A program made the position numbers and the translations under genes. This document shows, piece after piece, positions 1 to 5,311 of a DNA stretch of 5,425 bases. Source of the DNA: Gammaproteobacteria bacterium (GTDB lineage Bacteria > Pseudomonadota > Gammaproteobacteria > UBA6429 > Thiohalophilaceae). Position 1 is the first letter of the stretch, and each line of letters starts with the position of its first letter. Below the pieces are notes generated by a model. The model was not told the DNA's origin and did no database searches. It saw only the letters and a list, made by a program, of their open reading frames with translations. The stretch lies in assembly GCA_024641445.1 (NCBI GenBank), contig JAHEDA010000177.1, positions 1 through 5,425 of the forward strand, given 5' to 3'.

Positions 1-452
1 CGAATCAGGTGCTGGGAGTCTTCTCTGACGAGTTGTTGGAACCGCTGGCCGAGGTGTTGGGAAAACTGGGTAGTCGGCACGTTATGGTGGTGCATGCCAA
101 CGATGGCCTGGATGAGATCAGTATCAGTGGCCCGACACGCGTGGCGGAGTTGCTGGATGGTAAAATAACCAGCTACACGATTGAGCCGGGACAATTCGGA
201 CTCAAGTGCGCAGACCTTACCCAGGTCAAGGCGGCGGATGCCAAACATTCATTGAGCATCATGCAGTCGGTGCTGCAAGGTAAGTCTGGCCCGGCGCGGG
301 ATATCGTGGCCCTCAATGCCGGTGCCGCGATCTATGTCTGCGGGCTTGCCCCGAGCCTGGCCGAGGGCGTGCAGAAGGCACAACAGGCCATCGACAGCGG
401 CGCGGCCCAGGCCAAGCTCGAGCAGTTGGTGGCGGTATCGAATTCTTTTTGA
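1..452 (+). CDS. trpD: Anthranilate phosphoribosyltransferase, C-terminal part (5' end outside window)
   Basis: This is the C-terminal ~149 residues of TrpD, which transfers the phosphoribosyl group of PRPP to anthranilate in cytoplasmic tryptophan synthesis. The frame is open from the left edge, with the first full codon at base 3, and it ends in TGA at 450-452. Recognisable family signatures are NQVLGVFS at the start, then HVMVVHANDGLDEIS, whose adjacent Asp-Glu correspond to the Mg-binding acidic pair of the family. The PGQFGL segment and the LNAGAAIYV helix near the C-terminus also fit. The N-terminal helical domain and the glycine-rich PRPP loop lie outside the window, so their integrity cannot be judged. 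trpC follows on the same strand, but only after 383 bp. That is long for a trpGDC operon, where spacing is usually short. Identification is firm; only completeness is unknown. Confidence 0.96.
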   Translation, partial: NQVLGVFSDELLEPLAEVLGKLGSRHVMVVHANDGLDEISISGPTRVAELLDGKITSYTIEPGQFGLKCADLTQVKAADAKHSLSIMQSVLQGKSGPARDIVALNAGAAIYVCGLAPSLAEGVQKAQQAIDSGAAQAKLEQLVAVSNSF

Positions 453-548
453 TCGAGGTGAGGTGGATACAGTAACGCATTAGATATGGTTTCGTCAGGA
501 GCGCTTGAAATATTTCATGGCCTGCACAGGTGTTCCGTTAACGTAACC

Positions 549-576
549 TTGCTCCCTCGTAAGCCTCTGATATGCT
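549..576 (+). promoter_or_regulatory. Possible weak sigma70-type promoter upstream of trpC
   Basis: TATGCT at 571-576 is preceded by TGA, giving an extended -10 form. TTGCTC at 549-554 lies 16 bp upstream as a poor -35. The long gap after trpD makes an internal promoter for trpC reasonable, but the match is modest and such matches arise by chance in AT-rich DNA. This is inference from consensus only. Confidence 0.2.
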
Positions 577-640
577 GAATACATAGTTTGAATGAGTGCG
601 TAGAAGACATGAAATTAGGCTATTGTAGATACTTACCCAT

Positions 641-662
641 CCCTTCTCCCGGAGGGAGAGGG
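641..662. repeat. CCCTTCTCCC/GGGAGAGGG hairpin element
   Basis: CCCTTCTCCC (641-650) faces GGGAGAGGG (654-662) across a GGA loop. This forms a stem of about nine pairs with one G·T wobble. Hairpins of this CCCTCTCCC/GGGAGAGGG type are common as interspersed intergenic repeats in many proteobacterial genomes, so a repeat-family copy is the likeliest reading. A second, partly complementary stretch, GGGGAGAGGG, sits at 748-757. There is no T-run after the stem, so terminator activity is not supported. Confidence 0.55.
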
Positions 663-705
663 AGTTAACGGGACAGCAGTGCAATGAGTTATCAATTTTG
701 ATCCC

Positions 706-761
706 CACACCCCGATACTCTACCGTCAAGCGGCACGAGGTGCCACTGGGGAGAGGGTGTG
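706..761. repeat. Nested inverted repeat in the trpD–trpC gap
   Basis: CACACCC (706-712) is the exact reverse complement of GGGTGTG (755-761). Between them GGCAC (732-736) and GTGCC (740-744) form a perfect five-pair stem around a GAG loop. The two arms could fold into a stem-with-hairpin structure in RNA. Just upstream, ATCAA/TTGAT at 691-702 is a further short dyad. The structure may be part of a repeat element or a leader RNA for trpC; the sequence alone cannot tell. Confidence 0.4.
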
Positions 762-835
762 AACAGTACAGCGGCGATGTGCCTTTGCGTATTCGCATGC
801 TCGATATTGACGTGCTGAAATAAAAGTAGTGAACC

Positions 836-1645
836 ATGACTAATCCCCCCGATATACTGCAAAAAATCCTCGCTCGTAAAGTAGAGGAGGTGGCGGCTCG
901 CTCGATCGCGGTTTCGAGCGCGCAACTGCGCGATCAAATTCAACGCGCCTCACCGACGCGTGGTTTCGTAAAGAGTATTGAGCAGAAGCTTGCGGCAGGC
1001 CAGGCCGCCGTGATCGCCGAGATCAAAAAGGCCTCACCTAGTAAGGGCGTGATACGTCCCGATTTTCATCCCGCCGAGATTGCCGCCAGTTATGCCCGCC
1101 ATGGCGCAACCTGTCTGTCGGTGCTGACGGACATCGATTTTTTTCAGGGTTGTGATGAATATTTGCAGCAGGCGCGCGCGGCATGTGCGTTGCCGGTGTT
1201 GCGCAAGGATTTTATGATCGACCCCTATCAGGTCTACGAGGCGCGTGCGCTGGGTGCCGACTGTATCCTGCTCATCGTGGCGGCCCTCGATGACGGGTTG
1301 ATGCAGGCGCTTAATGACCTTGTCCATGAACTCGGTATGGATGTGCTGGTGGAGGTGCATGATGCCGATGAACTCGAACGTGCATTGAGGCTGGATACAC
1401 GCCTAATTGGTATCAATAACCGTAATCTACGGACCTTTGCCACCAGTCTCGATACCACCTTAGATTTGTTAGCGCAGATCCCCGCCGAACGCATTGTCGT
1501 CACCGAGAGTGGCATCCATACCCCAGTGGATGTCAAACGTATGCGTGAGCACGGGGTGAATAGCTTTCTCGTCGGCGAGGCCTTTATGAAAGCGGACGAT
1601 CCGGGTGAGAGGCTGGCGGAGTTGTTTAATTCAAGCGATGTGTAG
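836..1645 (+). CDS. trpC: Indole-3-glycerol phosphate synthase
   Basis: TrpC closes the indole ring by converting carboxyphenylamino-deoxyribulose phosphate to indole-3-glycerol phosphate in the cytoplasm. The 269-residue length fits a monofunctional enzyme with no fused TrpF domain. The (βα)8-barrel motifs occur in order. AEIKKASPSKG covers residues 61-71 and holds the catalytic Glu62 and Lys64. LRKDF holds Lys124, LVEVH holds Glu173, GINNRNL holds Asn195, and VTESGI holds Glu224 and Ser225. The full expected active-site set is therefore present. The ATG at 836 gives the usual PDILxKILARK N-terminus, although the Shine-Dalgarno match (AAGTAG) is weak. The gene is convergent with crp. Its last ~11 codons and the flanking palindrome are repeated just downstream with one residue changed (Asp to Ser), which is unusual. 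Confidence 0.97.
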   Translation: MTNPPDILQKILARKVEEVAARSIAVSSAQLRDQIQRASPTRGFVKSIEQKLAAGQAAVIAEIKKASPSKGVIRPDFHPAEIAASYARHGATCLSVLTDIDFFQGCDEYLQQARAACALPVLRKDFMIDPYQVYEARALGADCILLIVAALDDGLMQALNDLVHELGMDVLVEVHDADELERALRLDTRLIGINNRNLRTFATSLDTTLDLLAQIPAERIVVTESGIHTPVDVKRMREHGVNSFLVGEAFMKADDPGERLAELFNSSDV

Positions 1646-1651
1646 CTAGTG

Positions 1652-1728
1652 GCAGGTTGGGCTGAATGTAGTGAAGCCCAACCTTGCACGGAAGGTCCGT
1701 TGGGCTTCGCAAACTCAGCCCAACCTAC
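1652..1728. repeat. Palindromic GTAGGTTGGGCTGA-type element, copy 1
   Basis: The element begins seven bases after the trpC stop. Its ends GCAGGTTGGGCTGA and TCAGCCCAACCTAC are reverse complements with one mismatch. Two hairpins nest inside. AGGTTGGGCT pairs with AGCCCAACCT in the left half, and GTTGGGCT pairs with AGCCCAAC in the right half. The element can therefore form one long stem or two smaller ones. Similar GTAGGTTGGGYTGA repeats are common between genes in several bacterial groups and look like small non-autonomous elements. It has no coding capacity. In this convergent gap it could end or shield transcripts from either side, but no T-tract follows. Confidence 0.85.
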
Positions 1729-1731
1729 AGG

Positions 1732-1764
1732 CTGGCGGAGTTGTTTAATTCAAGTAGCGTGTAG
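1732..1764 (+). pseudogene. Duplicated trpC C-terminal fragment (11 codons with stop)
   Basis: Read in the register of trpC, this fragment encodes LAELFNSSSV followed by TAG, against LAELFNSSDV and TAG at the true trpC end. It has no start codon of its own and lies beyond the trpC stop, so it is not expected to be translated. Its value is as proof that the repeat unit originated from, or once formed, the trpC 3' end. Confidence 0.85.
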
Positions 1765-1770
1765 CTAGCG

Positions 1771-1847
1771 GTAGGTTGGGCTGAATGTAATGAAGCCCAA
1801 CATTGCACGGATCGTCAGTTGGGCTTCGTAAACTTAGCTCAACCTAC
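1771..1847. repeat. Palindromic GTAGGTTGGGCTGA-type element, copy 2
   Basis: This is the second 77-bp palindrome. Its ends GTAGGTTGGGCTGA and TTAGCTCAACCTAC match as inverted repeats with two mismatches. The left internal hairpin GTTGGGCT/AGCCCAAC is intact. The right one, GTTGGGCT/AGCTCAAC, needs one G·T pair. It is more diverged than copy 1 in its right arm. A five-T run at 1857-1861 follows about 10 bases after the element. On the + strand this could give a loose terminator-like arrangement for trpC, but the stem does not abut the Ts. Confidence 0.82.
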
Positions 1848-1869
1848 AAGCAGAAGTTTTTGATGCATT

Positions 1870-2511
1870 TCAGCGGGTGCCAAAGACGACGATGGTCTTG
1901 CCCTTGACCGAAATGATGCCCTGTTCTTCCATCCCCTTTAATACCCGCCCCACCATCTCACGCGAACAGCCGACGATACGTCCGATCTCCTGTCGGGTGA
2001 TGCGGATCTGCATACCATCGGGGTGAGTCATGGCATCGGGTTGTTTGCACAGGTCGAGCAGGGTACGGGCGACACGGCCGGTGACATCCATAAAGGCCAG
2101 GTCGCTGACCTTGCGGCTGGTATGGCGCAGGCGCGCTGCCATCTGCGAGGCCATGGCGAAGAGGACATCGGGATGGTCTTTGTAAAGGGTGCCGAACTTG
2201 GTATAGCTCATCTCGGCGAGTTCACAGCTGGTCTTGGCGCGGACCCAGGCGCTGCGGTTACGCGCCTCGTCGAACAGACCCATCTCACCGAAGAAATCGC
2301 CTTTATTGAGATAGGCCAGGACGATCTCGCGACCGTCTTCATCCTCAATCAACACGCTCACAGAGCCATTGATGATGAAGTACAACACCTCGGGTTTATC
2401 GCCGGCATAGATGATGACGCTCTTGGCGGGATAGTGACGGCGGTGACAAAGCTCCAGAAACCGATCCAGAGAGGTGATACCGGTTGGCTGAGGTTTAATG
2501 CTGATGGCCAT
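1870..2511 (-). CDS. crp: cAMP-binding global transcription regulator, CRP/Vfr type
   Basis: This is a 213-residue CRP-family activator/repressor that binds cAMP and then DNA as a dimer. The N-terminal β-roll has FFGEMGLF with Gly75-Glu76, and RSAWVRAK with Arg86-Ser87, matching the cAMP-phosphate and ribose contacts of E. coli CRP. Thr131-Ser132 at the start of the dimerisation helix match the adenine contacts. The C-terminal winged helix contains ITRQEIGRIVGCSREMVGRV, with Arg184, Glu185 and Arg189 equivalent to the DNA-reading residues of CRP. The end KGKTIVVFGTR is the Vfr/CRP ending. Start choice: ATG at 2511 has AAGGA seven bases upstream and aligns with family N-termini. A TTG further out at 2538 lacks this. 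The gene is convergent with trpC and divergent from yhfA, as in Pseudomonas (vfr) and E. coli. It could equally be named vfr. Confidence 0.96.
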   Translation of the reverse strand: MAISIKPQPTGITSLDRFLELCHRRHYPAKSVIIYAGDKPEVLYFIINGSVSVLIEDEDGREIVLAYLNKGDFFGEMGLFDEARNRSAWVRAKTSCELAEMSYTKFGTLYKDHPDVLFAMASQMAARLRHTSRKVSDLAFMDVTGRVARTLLDLCKQPDAMTHPDGMQIRITRQEIGRIVGCSREMVGRVLKGMEEQGIISVKGKTIVVFGTR

Positions 2512-2518
2512 AAGTCTG

Positions 2519-2523
2519 TCCTT
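2519..2523 (-). promoter_or_regulatory. Ribosome binding site of crp (decides the start)
   Basis: AAGGA on the minus strand lies seven bases before the ATG at 2511. It supports this start over the in-frame TTG at 2538, which would place the Shine-Dalgarno inside the coding region. Confidence 0.75.
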
Positions 2524-2538
2524 AACTGGCGTCGCCAA

Positions 2539-2554
2539 TGTGACCCTTTATATA
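2539..2554. promoter_or_regulatory. Possible CRP half-site at the crp transcription start
   Basis: TGTGA at 2539-2543 is a perfect half of the CRP consensus TGTGA-N6-TCACA. The other half, ATATA at 2550-2554, matches poorly. It lies on the predicted transcript start and partly under the -10, where CRP binding would block its own promoter. crp autoregulation is known in E. coli. A lone half-site can occur by chance. Confidence 0.25.
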
Positions 2555-2577
2555 CCAGCGCAATTGACAGGTGGCAA
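2549..2577 (-). promoter_or_regulatory. Probable sigma70 promoter of crp
   Basis: On the minus strand TTGCCA (2572-2577, five of six matches to the -35 consensus) is followed after exactly 17 bp by TATATA (2549-2554). TGG immediately precedes the TATATA, giving an extended -10. The expected transcript start is near 2542, leaving a leader of about 30 bases that contains the AAGGA site. A perfect AAGGG-TGAG-CCCTT dyad at 2576-2589 abuts and slightly overlaps the -35. It could be an operator, but no regulator can be named. Confidence 0.6.
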
Positions 2578-2741
2578 GGGTGAGCCCTTATTGTATATGG
2601 AAAATGCCGATCCCGCCGCAAGTTAAATCTATCTGACTTGACGCCACGGGTGTTTCTATTCCGTTTGCGGCAGGGGACTAAGCTATCGTCGGTGGTGCAT
2701 AATGGCCCCAGTGGCTATTGATACTTAGAGGTAAGCGGGCA

Positions 2742-3158
2742 ATGAAGGCGAGAGTGAAGTGGGTAGAAGAAGTAACGTTCATGGGACAGGCCGAGAGTGG
2801 TCACGCGGTTGTCATGGACGGGCCTCCGGATCACGGTGGACGAAATCTTGGCCCACGCCCGATGGAGCTGCTCTTGTTGGGAATGGGTGGCTGTACCGCC
2901 TTTGACGTAGTAAGCATCCTGCGTAAATCGCGTCAGGCGATCACCGATTGTGTGGCAGAGATCGATGCCGAACGTGCCGAAACCGACCCCAAGGTCTTCA
3001 CCAAGATCCATGTCCACTTCATCATTACCGGTAAGGACCTCGCAGAGAAGCTTGTACAACGTGCGGTGGAGCTCTCAGCCGATAAATACTGTTCAGCCTC
3101 CATCATGCTCGGTAAGGTGGCAGTGGTCACACACGATTTTGAGATCCGTGAGGGTTGA
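2742..3158 (+). CDS. yhfA: OsmC/YhfA-family thiol protein
   Basis: This 138-residue OsmC-like protein is closest to E. coli YhfA, which also sits divergently beside crp. The start MKARVKWVEEVTFMG, the PRPMELLLLGMGGCTAFDVVSIL helix region and the ELSADKYCSASIMLGK segment are family hallmarks. Cys51 and Cys117 occupy the two positions conserved in OsmC/Ohr proteins, where they form a peroxide-reducing pair. YhfA's own substrate is not established, so a peroxidase role here is inference. The protein is cytoplasmic, with no signal peptide. The ATG at 2742 is preceded by AGAGGT at nine bases; an in-frame TTG at 2718 lacks a comparable site. A CATAAT at 2698-2703 could be its -10, but no good -35 is seen. 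The stop is five bases before the next start, implying co-translation with the DUF885 gene. Confidence 0.92.
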   Translation: MKARVKWVEEVTFMGQAESGHAVVMDGPPDHGGRNLGPRPMELLLLGMGGCTAFDVVSILRKSRQAITDCVAEIDAERAETDPKVFTKIHVHFIITGKDLAEKLVQRAVELSADKYCSASIMLGKVAVVTHDFEIREG

Positions 3159-3163
3159 ATAAC

Positions 3164-4798
3164 ATGAGTGACGCGGCCCACCTGATCGATGTGTTTTACC
3201 GGACCTGGTTGCTATTTCACCCGGAACAGGCCGTTGATCTGGGTATTTATGGTTACAGTGATCGCCTGCGGCCCTATGACGACGATCAGATCGCCGCGCT
3301 GATGGTGTTGCAGGAAAAACTCATCAACAGTTTTGATGAGCAACCGCTGAGTGAATACGATGAAGATGCGCGCATCGACCTGGAGTTGATGCGTGGTCAG
3401 GCCTTGCTGGAGCTGGAGGCCCTGCACGAGCGTGACTGGCGTGAGCGTGACCCGGGGCAATTTCTACCCGTCTATGCCATCTATCAGTTATTGCAGCGCG
3501 AGGTGTCAGACCTGCCCCGTGCGATCAAGGAGCGCCTACAGGCGATACCCAATTATCTGCGCGGTGCCCGTACCCAGTTACAGGTCCGCCCGGAGACCAT
3601 CCCGCCACTGTGGCTGGAGTCTGCCCACGAGGAGGCAATTCAGGGCGCCGCCTATCTGCGGGGGCTGCGACAACATCCGACGCTTATGGGGCTGCATCTT
3701 GATGCGCTGCTTGAAGATGCCGCGCATGCACTGGAAGATTTCGCACGTTACATGGAGACCGACCTGGCTCCTCGCGCAGCGGGGAGCTTTGCCTGTGGTC
3801 GAGGCTATTTTGATCGCGTGTTGCAATATCGCCATCGCCTCGACATCAATGCCGACACCCTGCACGACTTTGGTAGACGTTTGTTTGATACCACGCGGCA
3901 GGAACTGGAGGCGGTGACGCGGGAGTTAAGCGGCAGTGGTGACATTGCGGCGCTGGAGGCACGCATTGGCCAGGACCACCCCACAGCCGAGCAACTCCTC
4001 TCCACCTACCGCGATACCATGCAGAGTGCGCGTGAGTTCGTGGAGGCGCAGGGCTTGGTGAATATGCCGGCTACGGAGTCACTGCAGGTGATGGAGACCC
4101 CGGTCTTTCTACGTCACAAGATCCCCTTCGCGGCCTACTATGAACCCGCCCCGCAGGACCCACGCCAGCAGGGGTATTACTATGTGACTCCCCCGGAGAC
4201 CTCGGCGGGTTTGGCCGAACATCATTGTGTCGGTATCGCTCATACCTCGGTGCACGAGGCCTGGCCCGGTCACCACCTGCAGTTTGTCACTGCAAATCTG
4301 AATTCACGCTCCCGCACCCTGCCACGCCTGCTTAATGCCTCCGCCACCCTCTACGAGGGCTGGGCACTCTATTGTGAGCAATTGATGCAGGAACAGGGTT
4401 TTCTGGAAAAGCCGGAGTCGCGTTTCGTCCTCCTCAAGGACCGACTCTGGCGCGCCCTACGCGTGATGCTGGACGTGGAGTTGCACTGTCGCGATCTTTC
4501 ACTGGACGTTGCGGTGGACCGGATGGTGCGCGAGTTAGGTTTTAGCCGGTCACAGGCCAAGGCTGAACTGGCCTGGTATACGCACGCACCGGGTGTGCCC
4601 ATGGGCTACGCCACGGGCTGGGCCCTGATCAATGCGAGCCGTGACCGTTTGCGGACTCACCACGCGGGCTTCAGTCTGGGAGATTTCCACAATCGACTCC
4701 TTGGGCGGGGCTCAATCGGTCTGGCCGAGGTCCTGCGGCGCCAGTTTGGTGAGCCATTGTGGGCCAGTGTCCGGGACCAGGTCTTCGCAAAAAGCTAA
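3164..4798 (+). CDS. DUF885-family predicted metallopeptidase-like protein
   Basis: This 544-residue protein has the DUF885 hallmark HTSVHEAWPGHHLQF at residues 360-374. His364, Glu365, His370 and His371 form an HE-x4-HH pattern in place of the usual HExxH. A second conserved motif, LYEGWALYCEQL (396-407), offers Glu398 as a third metal ligand. The tail THAPGVPMGYATGWAL (473-488) is also typical. Related structures place the family among zincin-like metallopeptidases, but the substrate is unknown. Many relatives are exported; here the N-terminus (MSDAAHLIDVFYRTW) shows no signal peptide or lipobox, so a cytoplasmic location is inferred. The start at ATG 3164 has GAGGG nine bases upstream. The TTG at 3155 overlaps the yhfA stop and has no room for that site. 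The N-terminal two-thirds is helix-rich with no other recognised domain. It belongs to the yhfA transcription unit by position. Confidence 0.88.
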   Translation: MSDAAHLIDVFYRTWLLFHPEQAVDLGIYGYSDRLRPYDDDQIAALMVLQEKLINSFDEQPLSEYDEDARIDLELMRGQALLELEALHERDWRERDPGQFLPVYAIYQLLQREVSDLPRAIKERLQAIPNYLRGARTQLQVRPETIPPLWLESAHEEAIQGAAYLRGLRQHPTLMGLHLDALLEDAAHALEDFARYMETDLAPRAAGSFACGRGYFDRVLQYRHRLDINADTLHDFGRRLFDTTRQELEAVTRELSGSGDIAALEARIGQDHPTAEQLLSTYRDTMQSAREFVEAQGLVNMPATESLQVMETPVFLRHKIPFAAYYEPAPQDPRQQGYYYVTPPETSAGLAEHHCVGIAHTSVHEAWPGHHLQFVTANLNSRSRTLPRLLNASATLYEGWALYCEQLMQEQGFLEKPESRFVLLKDRLWRALRVMLDVELHCRDLSLDVAVDRMVRELGFSRSQAKAELAWYTHAPGVPMGYATGWALINASRDRLRTHHAGFSLGDFHNRLLGRGSIGLAEVLRRQFGEPLWASVRDQVFAKS

Positions 4799-4876
4799 CC
4801 CCGGCGGTCTGTTTTCGTTACAATGTGCCGCTTTCCGCCGTGGGCGGACCAGTACACGAGAGGAGAGCACCTGTCC

Positions 4877-5311
4877 ATGCAGCGACCCGCCGCCACCGCC
4901 GGTATGCGCCATGTGGCCCTCTATGTCGAGGACCTGGAGGCCTGCGAACATTTCTACATCGACCTCCTTGGTATGCGTGTTGAATGGCGCCCGGACCCGG
5001 ACAATGTCTACCTCACCTCTGGCAATGACAATGTGGCCCTGCATCGCATGCTTGAGCCACTTAGTGGCCCGCAACGCCTCGACCATATTGGCTTCATCCT
5101 GAATACCCCCGAGGACGTGGACGCCTGGTATCAGTTTCTTGTGGAGAATCAGATTACCATGAAGACTCAACCCAAGACCCATCGGGACGGGGCGCGGAGT
5201 TTTTATTGTTTTGACCCGGCCGGGACGGTGGTGCAGATGATCTTTCATCCTCCACTGGCCCCTGCGGGGATAAGTAAGGGCGTGCTGCGGCACGCGGGTA
5301 TCGATGAGTAA
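4877..5311 (+). CDS. VOC-superfamily (glyoxalase/bleomycin-resistance/dioxygenase fold) protein
   Basis: This 144-residue protein has two βαβββ modules. Module one begins MRHVALYVEDLEACEHFY (residues 10-27) and module two begins LDHIGFILNTPEDVDAWY (68-85). It ends in DPAGTVVQMIFHPP (113-126). Likely metal-site positions are His12, His56, His70 and, near the C-terminus, Gln120 where a Glu is common. This set is shared by glyoxalase I, dioxygenases and fosfomycin-type enzymes, so the reaction cannot be assigned. ATG 4877 follows AGGAGAG at about nine bases. Upstream frame extension to 4823 has no such site and lacks the family fold. The 78-bp gap after DUF885 holds a TACAAT (4819-4824) without a good -35 and a TCCGCC-GTG-GGCGGA hairpin (4834-4848) without a T-run. 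The 3' end probably overlaps speD by eight bases. Confidence 0.88.
   Translation: MQRPAATAGMRHVALYVEDLEACEHFYIDLLGMRVEWRPDPDNVYLTSGNDNVALHRMLEPLSGPQRLDHIGFILNTPEDVDAWYQFLVENQITMKTQPKTHRDGARSFYCFDPAGTVVQMIFHPPLAPAGISKGVLRHAGIDE

Larger units (their letters stand above)
453..835. other. Long trpD–trpC intergenic region with inverted repeats, no convincing gene
   Basis: This 383-bp stretch separates two genes of one pathway. No open frame in it has both a plausible start with a ribosome binding site and a recognisable protein. The left half (453-640) is fairly AT-rich and may carry a weak promoter near 549-576. The right half (641-761) holds several inverted repeats, described separately. A forward frame open from 629 to a TAA at 821-823 ends in the peptide GDVPLRIRMLDIDVLK. 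It has no credible start and I do not recognise it; it could be a gene remnant or chance. No run of Ts follows the hairpins, so none looks like a classical intrinsic terminator. Confidence 0.6.
1612..1848. repeat. Tandem duplication of a 119-bp unit: trpC tail plus palindromic element
   Basis: The segment at 1612-1729 is repeated at 1731-1848 with an exact offset of 119 bp and no indels. I count about 14 differences in 118 aligned positions, roughly 88% identity. The unit starts inside trpC at GCTGGCGGAGTTGTTTAATT and carries the stop codon. It then contains a short spacer and a 77-bp palindrome. Inclusion of coding sequence shows that a genomic segment was duplicated, not that a palindrome inserted twice independently. 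Four of the differences are clustered at 1636-1639 versus 1755-1758. Confidence 0.92.

Noticed and set aside
486..578. 30-codon forward frame as a possible trp leader peptide
   Set aside because: It has no Shine-Dalgarno site, no tryptophan codons and no following attenuator with a T-run.
609..668. 19-codon forward frame (starts MKLGYCRYL) across the hairpin at 641-662
   Set aside because: It merely translates the repeat hairpin (PSPGGRG) and lacks a good ribosome binding site.
629..823. Forward open frame ending GDVPLRIRMLDIDVLK just before trpC
   Set aside because: The ending looks protein-like, but there is no credible start, it crosses the inverted repeats, and I cannot match it to a family. 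It was kept only as a note on the gap.
538..943. Two overlapping minus-strand frames (99 and 83 codons) in the trpD–trpC gap
   Set aside because: They overlap the inverted repeats and the trpC start, have no convincing start site, and their translations resemble no family I know.
1234..1689. 151-codon minus-strand frame over the trpC 3' half
   Set aside because: It is a low-complexity, Ser/Arg-rich translation typical of an antisense shadow of trpC.
1652..1847. CRISPR array
   Set aside because: There are only two units, each a palindrome with duplicated coding sequence between them. There are no unique spacers and no cas genes in the window.
2023..2583. 186-codon forward frame opposite crp
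   Set aside because: It is an antisense shadow of the conserved crp gene with no ribosome binding site and no family resemblance.
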